DNA of 64,000 nucleotides from SIG299 sp051880375 (GTDB lineage: Bacteria > Bacillota > Clostridia > Lachnospirales > Lachnospiraceae). The stretch is taken from NCBI GenBank assembly GCA_051880375.1, contig JBJENV010000041.1:5321-69320 (forward strand). Reading direction: 5' to 3'. Numbering within the stretch: the first letter of the stretch is position 1; the number at the start of each line of letters is the position of its first letter. Made by a program: the position numbers and the translations under genes. A model generated the notes under the pieces. It was not told where the DNA came from and ran no database searches. It was given only the letters and a program-made list of their open reading frames with translations. Positions 24,673 to 32,855 of the stretch are shown piece after piece.

Positions 24673-26751
24673 ATGAATGTTATTATGATGTTAGCTGTGT
24701 TTCTTCCGATGTTCGGCGGCATTGTTTCCTATCTGACCGGAAGAAAGAGCAAAAATGCAAGAGATTATGTTGTATGGGCTTTTGCGGTTGCAGAGCTTAT
24801 CTTTGCCGGCGTACTGACCGGTTCTGTGCTTGCCGGAGGTGAAGCTTGCGCTTCGGTTACAGAATTCTGCGGCATGGGACTTCAGTTTAAACTGGACGGG
24901 TTTCGTGCGCTTTACGTGCTGATTGCCTCGTTTATGTGGCTGGCAACCAGTATTTTTTCCAAAGAGTATCTGAAGGAGGAAAGAAACCGTAACCGATATT
25001 ATCTGTTCTGGCTTGTAACACTCGGAGCAGTAGCTGGAGTACTTCTTTCCGCAGATTTGTATACGACGTTTATTTTCTTCGAGCTGATGAGCTTTACCTC
25101 GTTTGTCTGGGTCATTCAGGAAGAAAAAAAGGAGGGTATCCACGCAGGAAATCTGTATCTCGGAATCGCGGTAATCAGTGGTCTTGTCATGCTGATGGGA
25201 CTGATGATGCTGTACGATGAAATCGGAACCGTGACCATGTCGGAAATTCCTGTGATGATTGCAGCAAAGAAGATTTCGGCAGGGGTGGCAGGAAAAGCGG
25301 CTGCATTGGAAACACGCTTATTTATCAGCGGCTGCCTGATGTTAGTCGGCTTCGGAGCAAAGGCAGGTCTGTTTCTGTTACATGTATGGCTTCCGAAGGC
25401 ACACACCGTGGCTCCGGCTCCGGCATCGGCAATTTTGTCCGGTGTTCTTACAAAAATGGGTATCTTCGGTATCCTTGTACTGACCGGAACGATGTTTCGG
25501 GGAAACGAAACATGGGGAATGCTTCTGCTTGTGCTTGGTATTCTTACGATGTTTACGGGCGCTTTTCTGGCACTGTTTTCCGTCAACTTTAAGAGAACGC
25601 TGGCGTGTTCGTCCGTATCGCAGATGGGCTTTATTTTAGTCGGTATTTCCATGTTCACGCTGCTAGAAAGCAACACGCTTGCAATGAACGGAACATTGCT
25701 TCACATGGTAAATCATTCGTTAATAAAGCTGGTACTGTTTTTGACCGCGGGTGTGATTATGATGAAGACGGAGTCGCTTGACTTGAATGAAATCCGTGGC
25801 TATGGAAGAAACAAGCCGCTGCTGCATCTGGCGTTTGGCATCGGTGCATTCAGCATTGCCGGCATTCCGCTCGGCAGCGGTTATGTAAGCAAGACGCTTC
25901 TGCATGAAAGTCTTGTGGAATATTTGGAAGAAATCGTGGGAAGTGCAGGCTACGACTTTGTGAAGGCAATGGAAATCATGTTCCTCGTGACCGGCGGTAT
26001 GACGCTTGCTTATATGTTAAAGCTGTACTTTGCCGTGTTTATCGAAAAGGGAAAGGCAGAGGAAGAACCGTCCTGTAAGCCTCTTACCTTAGTGACTGTA
26101 CTAATCCCGGCTCTTATACTGCTCGTGTTCGGTCTGCTGCCAAACTTGTTTATGGACCGGATTGCAGAATTCGGTGTGCTGACAGAAGCAGCGGCAACAG
26201 GAGCACATCACGGAACGGTGCACTACTTTACATGGACAAATCTGAAGGGAGCCGTTATTTCCATCAGCATCGGTCTGCTTCTGTACTTCGGTGTGATTCG
26301 TACCTTGCTGATGAAAAAGGAAGGAAACAAAAAAGTTTATGTCAACCGTCTGCCGGAGTGGTTTGATTTGGAGAAGAGTGTTTATCAGCCGGTTGTACTT
26401 AAGTTTCTGCCGTTTGTCTGTGCCTTCGTATGCAGAGTGTGTGATAAGCTGGTTGACGGAATCGTATTCCTGCTTAGAAAGAAAGTGTTCGGACCAAAGA
26501 AAAAGCATCGTCCGGTGGCAGTCGGGACAGGCTTTACTTATGCGGTCGGCACATTCCTTGACGGAATCGTGGTGGTGCTTAACTGTACATTCCGCAGAAA
26601 GCGTCCGATTGAAACTTCTTTTGTCAATGAGCTTGCTATAAGAAGAGAAGAGATGGGGGCAACCTATAGTCTTGTGGCCAGAGGGGTATCCTTCGGATTG
26701 CTCCTGTTCTGCATCGGTCTGTTATTGACGTTAATTTACGTGTTATTTTAA
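24673..26751 (+). CDS. Antiporter-like subunit 4 with C-terminal extension (NuoL-like)
   Basis: Fourth and largest subunit, 692 residues. It has the TM5 glutamate (TTFIFFELMSFTSFVWV), the TM7 lysine (GFGAKAGLFLLHVWLPKAH), APAPASAILSGVLTKMGI, and NFKRTLACSSVSQMGFI. After the core of about 490 residues there is an extension with two or three further helices joined by a basic, soluble linker (KKVFGPKKKHRPVA near 603-616), ending in a final helix. NuoL and HyfB-type proteins carry a comparable C-terminal extension. It closes the operon and is followed by a strong terminator. Confidence 0.9.
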   Translation: MNVIMMLAVFLPMFGGIVSYLTGRKSKNARDYVVWAFAVAELIFAGVLTGSVLAGGEACASVTEFCGMGLQFKLDGFRALYVLIASFMWLATSIFSKEYLKEERNRNRYYLFWLVTLGAVAGVLLSADLYTTFIFFELMSFTSFVWVIQEEKKEGIHAGNLYLGIAVISGLVMLMGLMMLYDEIGTVTMSEIPVMIAAKKISAGVAGKAAALETRLFISGCLMLVGFGAKAGLFLLHVWLPKAHTVAPAPASAILSGVLTKMGIFGILVLTGTMFRGNETWGMLLLVLGILTMFTGAFLALFSVNFKRTLACSSVSQMGFILVGISMFTLLESNTLAMNGTLLHMVNHSLIKLVLFLTAGVIMMKTESLDLNEIRGYGRNKPLLHLAFGIGAFSIAGIPLGSGYVSKTLLHESLVEYLEEIVGSAGYDFVKAMEIMFLVTGGMTLAYMLKLYFAVFIEKGKAEEEPSCKPLTLVTVLIPALILLVFGLLPNLFMDRIAEFGVLTEAAATGAHHGTVHYFTWTNLKGAVISISIGLLLYFGVIRTLLMKKEGNKKVYVNRLPEWFDLEKSVYQPVVLKFLPFVCAFVCRVCDKLVDGIVFLLRKKVFGPKKKHRPVAVGTGFTYAVGTFLDGIVVVLNCTFRRKRPIETSFVNELAIRREEMGATYSLVARGVSFGLLLFCIGLLLTLIYVLF

Positions 26752-26756
26752 AAAGC

Positions 26757-26796
26757 AAAACGGGACACTTGGTTTTGAAGCTGAGTGTCCCGTTTC
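26757..26796. terminator. Terminator between antiporter operon and convergent gene
   Basis: AAACGGGACACT (26758-26769) pairs perfectly with AGTGTCCCGTTT (26784-26795) around a 14-base loop, flanked by A-rich and T-containing sequence. It can serve the + strand operon and perhaps the convergent - strand gene. Confidence 0.85.
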
Positions 26797-26828
26797 TTGC
26801 GCACACGAAGGAGGCAGCGCTAAAAAAG

Positions 26829-27587
26829 CTAGCAGATAAACTGCAGGCGGAAGCTGTTGTAGTCGCCAAGAATGCTTACCAGACAGGTAGAGTTTCTTGC
26901 AAAATTGACGCGTTCATTGATAATCGGAGCGCCGAGGTTGGTACGGCTGTAAACAGTCAGCGTATAGTATCCCGGAATGATATACAGAAAGTCAGTGTAT
27001 TCGCTGTAATCCAGATCCGAAACAAGAAGCTGACCGTTGATGTAAATGTCCACCGGCTCCTGGATGGCTGCAACATTGTAAAAGCGTGCCTGTGCCACGG
27101 AAGCAATATTAGAAAAAACAGGAGATAAAAATGCCCAGCTCCAGAGAATATTTCCTGTTCCGAGACTCGGACGGGAAGGTGTCGGAGTAGTGCCTCCGGT
27201 ACTTGGACGGGAAGGCGTCGGAGTGGTTCCTCCGCTAGGGAGCGATGGGGTAACAGGACCAATCGGACCAAAGCCAGGCTCTGCTGGAACATTTTCTTCT
27301 TCCTCCGAAGGGAGGGCAGGCGTAACAGGGCCAATCGGACCGAAGCCAGGTTCCGCAGGAACATTTTCATCTACCGGATATTCAGGAGCGGTAGGTTCTT
27401 CGGTTTCCATATTCCGGGTAGCAGGAACATCGTTGACCGTTCTCTGATTTGTTTGCTGTGCATTGCGCATTCCGGTCCCGTACATGGCAGGCATATCGTC
27501 CCGTTCAAAATCCGGGATGGTGGATTTATTCTGGGAGACAGGAGTGGAATTGGAAAACTTATAATAGTGCGTTTTACTATAGTCCAT
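26829..27587 (-). CDS. DUF4397-like protein with Pro/Gly tandem repeats
   Basis: The only - strand gene, 252 residues, with no signal peptide or membrane segment. Residues 1-70 are hydrophilic and Asn/Thr/Glu-rich. Two 24-residue repeats (each with NVPAEPGFGPIGPVTP) and two 12-residue repeats (GGTTPTPSRPST) span about 72-145. A C-terminal beta-rich domain (about 160-252) with ARFYNVAAIQEPVDIYING and IIPGYYTLTVYS resembles DUF4397, a family seen in clostridial cell-surface and spore-associated proteins. Lack of an export signal in a sporulating host would suit a mother-cell-made spore coat or exosporium component; this is inference. Ribosome binding site GAGG is weak. Confidence 0.72.
   Translation of the reverse strand: MDYSKTHYYKFSNSTPVSQNKSTIPDFERDDMPAMYGTGMRNAQQTNQRTVNDVPATRNMETEEPTAPEYPVDENVPAEPGFGPIGPVTPALPSEEEENVPAEPGFGPIGPVTPSLPSGGTTPTPSRPSTGGTTPTPSRPSLGTGNILWSWAFLSPVFSNIASVAQARFYNVAAIQEPVDIYINGQLLVSDLDYSEYTDFLYIIPGYYTLTVYSRTNLGAPIINERVNFARNSTCLVSILGDYNSFRLQFIC
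27171..27392 (-). repeat. In-frame minisatellites in the DUF4397-like gene
   Basis: Two near-identical 36-bp units begin at 27171 and 27207, and two 72-bp units have equivalent points at 27251 and 27323. Both periods are multiples of three, so copy number can change without loss of frame. Third-position differences between copies show they are not brand-new duplications. Confidence 0.85.
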
Positions 27588-27621
27588 GTAAGTGAAACCT
27601 CATATGGCGTGATTTAATATC

Positions 27622-27647
27622 AGTATATGAATCGTTTATAAATTGGT
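27622..27647 (-). promoter_or_regulatory. Possible mother-cell (sigma-K/sigma-E-like) promoter of the DUF4397-like gene
   Basis: Read on the - strand, CATATACT (CATANNNT form; + coordinates 27622-27629) lies 16 bases after an AC dinucleotide (27646-27647), the loose pattern of late mother-cell sigma factors. The motif is short and AT-rich sequence gives chance hits, so this is only a candidate. It sits about 35 bases before the start codon. Confidence 0.3.
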
Positions 27648-27744
27648 TACAAAAAGATAATAGGATATGACTGGACTTTTTTCATGCCGTAAGGTAGAAT
27701 AGTGTAGAATGAATTCGCTTTTTACTTACAGAGGGGGGACAGCT

Positions 27745-29280
27745 GTGAAATTTTTTAAGCCGTTAATGAGCAGGGTTATCATTGTGGTAGTGCTGATACT
27801 GATTCAGATTGTCTGGGGACTGAGCATGTTTACAAAACTGACGGAGTATTCCGATGTGCTGAACATGGTTCTGACGATTATCAGTGTATTTGTAGTTCTT
27901 TATATTATTAATAAAGCAGACAATCCGGCATATAAGCTGGCATGGACGATACCGATTCTGATTTTTCCTCTGTTTGGCGGCCTGCTGTACCTGATGTTCG
28001 GAGATAAACGTCCGACCAAGGCAATGCGCTATGTGATGGACAAGGCTTCCATGCGTTTTCAGCCGTATCTGACGCAGAAAGATGAGATTATGCAGAAGAT
28101 AAAGGAAGAGGACAAGTCTGCCTATGGACAGGTAAAATATATTAATGACTGTGCCCGTTTTCCGGTATATGAAAACACGGAGTCCTATTATTATAAAAGC
28201 GGTGAGGACTGTTTCCCGGTGCTGCTTAGCGAGCTCAAAAAAGCGGAACATTATATTTTTATGGAATATTTCATTATCGAAGAAAACGATATGATGTGGA
28301 AGAGTGTGCTGGAAGTGTTAAAGCAGAAGGCGGCAGAAGGTGTGGATGTGCGTCTTCTCTATGACGATGCCGGCTGTGTAGCGCTGCTTCCGTATAAGTA
28401 TTATCGGAAGCTTGAGAAGTTCGGAATTAAATGTGAGGCATTCAATCATGTGGTGCCGCTTGTTTCGCTTGTAATGAATAATCGTGACCATAGAAAAATT
28501 ACGGTCATTGACGGTCATACCGGTTTTATGGGTGGATGGAACCTGGCGGATGAATACATTAATCAAAAGGAGCGCTTCGGATACTGGAAGGATACCGGTG
28601 TGATGCTTCGCGGTGATGCGGTCTGGAATCTGACGACGATGTTTTTAACAACCTGGAACAGCATTCGCGGAAACAAAGACGAGGATATCACGCAGTATAT
28701 GCCGGACCGGTATCAGGAGGGAAAATGTGAAAGCAACGGCTATGTACAGCCGTACGGTGATTCTCCGCTTGACAGAGAGCCGGTTTCGGAATCGGTCTAT
28801 TTGAATATGATTAATGCGGCACAGGATTATATTTATATGACGACGCCGTATCTTGTCATAGATAACGAAATGATGACAGCCCTGATTCTTGCGGCAAAGC
28901 GCGGTGTGGATGTCCGTATCATTACACCGGGAATTCCGGATAAAAAGTATGTATTTCTGCTGACACAGTCCTACTATCCGCAGCTCGTGGAAGGCGGTGT
29001 TAAAATTTATCAGTTTGACCCCGGCTTTGTTCATGCAAAGTCCTTTGTCTGTGATGACAAGTTTGCGGTGGTCGGCACAATCAATATGGATTACCGCAGC
29101 CTGTATCTGCACTTTGAATGCGGTACGTTCTTTTATAAAACGCCGGTAGTCGCTGCAGTCAAGGAGGATTTATCAGAGCTGATGGAGAGGTCAACGAGGC
29201 AGGAAAAATCCATGCTTCATGCAAGACTTCCGAAGCGTCTGGTGCAGGCGGTGCTTCGCGTACTCGCACCGTTAATGTAG
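27745..29280 (+). CDS. cls: Cardiolipin synthase (phospholipase D superfamily)
   Basis: Membrane enzyme condensing two phosphatidylglycerols into cardiolipin. The frame opens at ATG 27709, but GTG 27745 behind GAGGGGGG is the better start and gives 511 residues, the usual Cls length. Two N-terminal helices (about 8-28 and 36-55) are followed by a PLDc_N-like segment (AWTIPILIFPLFGGLLYLMFG). The two HKD catalytic motifs are HRKITVIDG near residue 249 and HAKSFVCDD near 430. The flanking genes are unrelated, and no clear promoter or terminator is seen, apart from TAGAAT-like -10 candidates around 27684-27700. Confidence 0.94.
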   Translation: MKFFKPLMSRVIIVVVLILIQIVWGLSMFTKLTEYSDVLNMVLTIISVFVVLYIINKADNPAYKLAWTIPILIFPLFGGLLYLMFGDKRPTKAMRYVMDKASMRFQPYLTQKDEIMQKIKEEDKSAYGQVKYINDCARFPVYENTESYYYKSGEDCFPVLLSELKKAEHYIFMEYFIIEENDMMWKSVLEVLKQKAAEGVDVRLLYDDAGCVALLPYKYYRKLEKFGIKCEAFNHVVPLVSLVMNNRDHRKITVIDGHTGFMGGWNLADEYINQKERFGYWKDTGVMLRGDAVWNLTTMFLTTWNSIRGNKDEDITQYMPDRYQEGKCESNGYVQPYGDSPLDREPVSESVYLNMINAAQDYIYMTTPYLVIDNEMMTALILAAKRGVDVRIITPGIPDKKYVFLLTQSYYPQLVEGGVKIYQFDPGFVHAKSFVCDDKFAVVGTINMDYRSLYLHFECGTFFYKTPVVAAVKEDLSELMERSTRQEKSMLHARLPKRLVQAVLRVLAPLM

Positions 29281-29343
29281 GTTACAGATTTCATTGAAGC
29301 AAAACGAATTTCAAGCGTATTTTGAAAGGAGAATGGCAATCAT

Positions 29344-30195
29344 ATGGCAGAATTGATTGACGGAAAAGCAATATCGGCACAACTGAAGGAGGAAATCAAG
29401 GAGGAGACTGCAAAACTGCTTGCAGACGGAAAAACAGTAACACTTGCGGTGATTCAGGTCGGAAACGACCCGGCTTCGACCGTTTATGTGGGAAATAAGA
29501 AAAAAGCATGTGAATACGTCGGATTCCGCTCTATGGCATACGAGCTGCCGGAGGAAACAACAGAGGAAGAATTGCTTTCGCTGATTCACAGCCTGAACGA
29601 AAATGATGAAGTGGACGGCATTCTGGTACAGCTTCCCCTTCCGAAACATCTTAAGGAAGAAAAGGTGCTGCTTGCCATTGCACCGGAAAAGGATGTAGAC
29701 GGATTTCATCCGGTCAATGTGGGAAATCTGTTGATTGGCAGGGATGGTTTTGTTTCGTGTACTCCGGCAGGCATCATCGAACTGCTGCACCGTTCGGGTA
29801 TTGAAACGGAAGGGAAGGAGTGTGTGATTGTCGGAAGAAGCAATATTGTCGGAAAGCCGATGGCGGCGTTGATGCTGCGTGAAAATGCAACCGTAACAAT
29901 CTGTCATTCCAGAACAAAGAATTTAAAGGAAGTAACAAAGCGTGCAGATATTCTGATTGTGGCAATCGGGAAGCCGCGCTTTATTACAGCCGAATATATC
30001 AAGCCGGGAGCCACGGTGATAGACGTCGGTATCCACCGCATGGAAGGTAAAAAGCTGTGCGGGGATGTGGACTTTGATGAGGCAAAAGAGGTCGCAGGAG
30101 CCATTACGCCGGTGCCGGGAGGCGTCGGACCGATGACAATTGCGATGCTCATGAAAAACTGTCTGATTTCGGCACAGAAGAAAGGCGGAAACTAG
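29344..30195 (+). CDS. folD: Bifunctional methylene-THF dehydrogenase/methenyl-THF cyclohydrolase
   Basis: Cytosolic one-carbon metabolism enzyme interconverting 5,10-methylene- and 10-formyl-tetrahydrofolate with NADP. The 283 residues match the family. Catalytic motifs are YVGNKKKACEYVGF (Tyr and Lys near 50-56) and the strand VDGILVQLPLPKH (about 96-108). The Rossmann part has the diagnostic GRSNIVGKPMAALML, and PVPGGVGPMTIAMLM closes the site. The ribosome binding site is AAAGGAG. rimO begins at the base after the stop, so they are co-transcribed. Confidence 0.97.
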   Translation: MAELIDGKAISAQLKEEIKEETAKLLADGKTVTLAVIQVGNDPASTVYVGNKKKACEYVGFRSMAYELPEETTEEELLSLIHSLNENDEVDGILVQLPLPKHLKEEKVLLAIAPEKDVDGFHPVNVGNLLIGRDGFVSCTPAGIIELLHRSGIETEGKECVIVGRSNIVGKPMAALMLRENATVTICHSRTKNLKEVTKRADILIVAIGKPRFITAEYIKPGATVIDVGIHRMEGKKLCGDVDFDEAKEVAGAITPVPGGVGPMTIAMLMKNCLISAQKKGGN

Positions 30196-31539
30196 ATGAA
30201 TGTTTTGTTTGTATCCTTAGGATGCGATAAGAATCTTGTAGACAGCGAATTTATGCTCGGTCTGTTGCGTGACAATGGTTTTTCTCTGACGAATGAGGAG
30301 ACAGAAGCAGATATTGTAGTAGTGAATACCTGTTGTTTTATCCATGATGCAAAAGAAGAAAGTATCCAGACGATATTAGAGCTGGCGGAATATAAAAAGA
30401 CCGGAAGATTAAAGGCGCTGATTGTAACCGGATGTCTGGCACAGCGCTACAAGAAGGAAATCCTTACGGAAATTCCGGAAGTGGATGCAGTACTTGGTAC
30501 AACGGCAAGCGATAAAATTGTTGAGGTCATCCGGGAAGTGCTGGAGGGGAAGCAGACAGAGTGCTATGCAGATCTTGATGCGCTTCCGTTGCCGGAAACC
30601 GCGCGTGTCAATACAACCGGTGGCTACTATTCCTATTTAAAGATTGCCGAGGGCTGTGACAAGCATTGCACTTACTGTATTATTCCGTCTCTTCGCGGAA
30701 ATTACCGCAGTATTCCGATGGAACGGCTTATAAAAGAAGCAGAATTTTTAGCAGAAGGCGGCACGAAGGAGCTGATTCTGATTGCGCAGGAAACTACTGT
30801 GTACGGAATTGATTTATATGGAGAAAAGAAGCTTCCGGAACTGCTGCAACGTCTTTGTGCCATTGACGGAATTGAGTGGATTCGCCTGATGTACTGTTAT
30901 CCGGAGGAAATTACCGATGAACTGATTCAGACGATGAAGGAAGAGCCGAAAATCTGCCACTACCTGGATATGCCGATTCAGCATGCGGCAGACACGGTGT
31001 TAAAGAGAATGGGCCGTCGTACGAACCGCGCGGAGCTGGATGCTTTGATTGCAAAGCTTCGGAGAGAAATTCCGGACATTGCCCTCCGAACCTCTTTGAT
31101 TACCGGCTTCCCGCAGGAAACGGAGGAGGAGCATGCAGAACTCCTTGATTTTGTAAAGTATACCGGATTTGAACGTCTCGGCGTTTTTACCTATTCCAAG
31201 GAGGAGAATACTCCGGCAGCGAAGATGAAGGGTCAGATTACAAAGAAACTCAAGCTGAAACGCCAGAAGGAACTGATGAGCTTACAGCAGGAGGTTTCTA
31301 AAAAACGAGGTAACGAAAAGGTAGGAACGCTGTTAAAGGTTATGATAGAAGGAAAGCTTCCGGAGGATAATATTTATATCGGACGTTCCTATATGGATGC
31401 ACCGAATGTAGACGGATATGTTTTTGTACATTCGGAAGATTCCTATTTATCGGGTGATTTTGTGAATGTGAAAATTACGCAGGCAAAGGAATATGACCTG
31501 ATTGGAGAAGCAATTTCCGAATTGGACGAATCAATTTAA
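30196..31539 (+). CDS. rimO: Ribosomal protein S12 methylthiotransferase RimO
   Basis: Radical SAM enzyme that methylthiolates an aspartate of S12. It has 447 residues in three domains. The N-terminal UPF0004 domain has three cluster cysteines (LGCDKNLVDSE, NTCCF, VTGCLAQRY). The radical SAM domain has CDKHCTYC around residue 153-160 in the context RGNYRS, and a TRAM domain lies at the end. The LGCDKN and YCIIPSLRG forms mark RimO over MiaB, and HAADTVLKRMGR supports this. It abuts folD and precedes pgsA by 17 bases, forming a folD-rimO-pgsA unit. rimO-pgsA adjacency is common in Firmicutes. Confidence 0.96.
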   Translation: MNVLFVSLGCDKNLVDSEFMLGLLRDNGFSLTNEETEADIVVVNTCCFIHDAKEESIQTILELAEYKKTGRLKALIVTGCLAQRYKKEILTEIPEVDAVLGTTASDKIVEVIREVLEGKQTECYADLDALPLPETARVNTTGGYYSYLKIAEGCDKHCTYCIIPSLRGNYRSIPMERLIKEAEFLAEGGTKELILIAQETTVYGIDLYGEKKLPELLQRLCAIDGIEWIRLMYCYPEEITDELIQTMKEEPKICHYLDMPIQHAADTVLKRMGRRTNRAELDALIAKLRREIPDIALRTSLITGFPQETEEEHAELLDFVKYTGFERLGVFTYSKEENTPAAKMKGQITKKLKLKRQKELMSLQQEVSKKRGNEKVGTLLKVMIEGKLPEDNIYIGRSYMDAPNVDGYVFVHSEDSYLSGDFVNVKITQAKEYDLIGEAISELDESI

Positions 31540-31556
31540 GAAAAAGGAGAAAAACT

Positions 31557-32093
31557 ATGAATCTGCCAAACAAAATTACAATTTTTCGTGTCTGTATGAT
31601 ACCGGTATTTTTGTTCTTTTTCTTGTGGGACGGGATTCCGTACAGCAATTATATTGCACTTGTCGTTTTTGTAGTTGCGTGTATTTCAGATGCGGTAGAC
31701 GGAAAGCTGGCAAGAAAGCATAACCTCGTCACAAACTTCGGAAAATTCATGGACCCGTTGGCGGACAAACTGCTTGTCTGTTCGGCGCTCATCTGCTTTG
31801 TGGACCTTGGCTATGTCAATGCGGTTATTATTATTGTCATTATTGCAAGAGAGTTTATTATCAGCGGTTTTCGTCTGGTAGCAGCGGATAACGGCCTTGT
31901 GCTGGCAGCAAGCTACTGGGGCAAGTTAAAAACAACGTCACAGATGATTATGTGTATTCTTCTGATTCTGCATCTGGATACTGCATGGTTTTCCGTGCTG
32001 GAGCAGATTTTTATCTGGCTGTCGTTAGTGCTCACGGTGGTTTCTCTTGTGGATTATATTGTGAAGAACAAAAGTATATTAAAAGCAAAATAG
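31557..32093 (+). CDS. pgsA: CDP-diacylglycerol--glycerol-3-phosphate 3-phosphatidyltransferase
   Basis: Membrane enzyme of phosphatidylglycerol synthesis, 178 residues with about five hydrophobic segments. The CDP-alcohol phosphotransferase signature is complete: SDAVDGKLARKHN then TNFGKFMDPLADK (about residues 41-66), with the four metal-binding aspartates. It starts MNLPNKITIFRVCMIPVFL, typical of PgsA. AAAAAGGAG precedes the ATG. Its product feeds Cls (27745) and Lgt (1484), both present in this window. The following 117-base gap to the next gene is AT-rich with no clear terminator. Confidence 0.95.
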   Translation: MNLPNKITIFRVCMIPVFLFFFLWDGIPYSNYIALVVFVVACISDAVDGKLARKHNLVTNFGKFMDPLADKLLVCSALICFVDLGYVNAVIIIVIIAREFIISGFRLVAADNGLVLAASYWGKLKTTSQMIMCILLILHLDTAWFSVLEQIFIWLSLVLTVVSLVDYIVKNKSILKAK

Positions 32094-32210
32094 AATTTTG
32101 AAAAAACATGAAAATGACGAAAAAATAACATACAAATGACATAGTTTCCATGTATAGTTGTGGCGGAAGAAAAATGACAGGAAACGGCCAGCTTATGGAA
32201 AGGAGCACAC

Positions 32211-32786
32211 ATGAGACTGAAAAAGTGTATTACTATGTTATTAACAGTTGTTATTGCCTGTGTGCTGTCCGGCTGCCGGCCACAGGAAAGACCGTCGGAG
32301 GAAGTAACGCCTACAGAATCTCCGTTGCCGGATGTTACCACGAATACTTTGGAAAATGCGCAGACACCGTTTCCGACGGATGAACCGACACTTGCCCCAA
32401 GAGATACAAAGGAAATCGTGATATATACCCTCAATTCCGAAACTCTTCAAAAAGAGGCCGTTACAGCGCTTGTTTATGTAGAAAGCGAGCTGACGCCCGA
32501 GCTGATTATGGAACAGGTAATCGATGCCATGGAGGATGATTATTTTTACATCCAGATTGACAGCATTACTACCGAGGGAAAAAATATTATTGTAAGTTTT
32601 TGTGCGGATTCCACACCGGTATGTAATGTCGGGGCCAGTGTGGAAGGTGTCATTCTGGATGCTATCGGACAGAGCCTGTTGGATAATCTTCCGGAGTATT
32701 CGGGTGTTATTTATCGTGTAGAGGGCGGCGCCTACCAGAGTGGGCATATTGAAATCGGAATAGACGAAGTATTTATCAGCCGGTAA
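32211..32786 (+). CDS. GerMN-domain lipoprotein
   Basis: A 191-residue secreted lipoprotein. It has a basic N-terminus (MRLKKC), a hydrophobic stretch, and lipobox LSGC with the acceptor cysteine near residue 21. A Pro/Thr/Glu-rich spacer (about 22-60) leads to a C-terminal GerMN-like domain (about 65-191): VIYTLNSETLQ, LTPELIMEQVIDAM, IIVSFCADS, ILDAIGQSLLDNLPEYSGV and GGAYQSGHIEIG. GerMN domains occur in the germination/sporulation protein GerM and in LpqB-type lipoproteins. Bacillus GerM has two copies, here only one. AAAGGAG precedes the ATG. A sporulation or envelope role is inferred from the domain. Confidence 0.75.
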   Translation: MRLKKCITMLLTVVIACVLSGCRPQERPSEEVTPTESPLPDVTTNTLENAQTPFPTDEPTLAPRDTKEIVIYTLNSETLQKEAVTALVYVESELTPELIMEQVIDAMEDDYFYIQIDSITTEGKNIIVSFCADSTPVCNVGASVEGVILDAIGQSLLDNLPEYSGVIYRVEGGAYQSGHIEIGIDEVFISR

Positions 32787-32855
32787 GCATTGTTATGAAG
32801 TTTTAAGGTGCTTACCGACTTTTTGTGCTGTCAAGGGGAAAGGTTTGGTTACGAT

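Noticed and set aside
26769..27128. 119-codon + strand frame opposite the DUF4397-like gene
   Set aside because: It starts in the terminator stem and is antisense to a gene with clear repeats and domain structure; no ribosome binding site.
27190..27447. 85-codon + strand Gly/Pro-rich frame that looks collagen-like
   Set aside because: It is the mirror of the Pro/Gly tandem repeats on the - strand, which read as a proper protein there.
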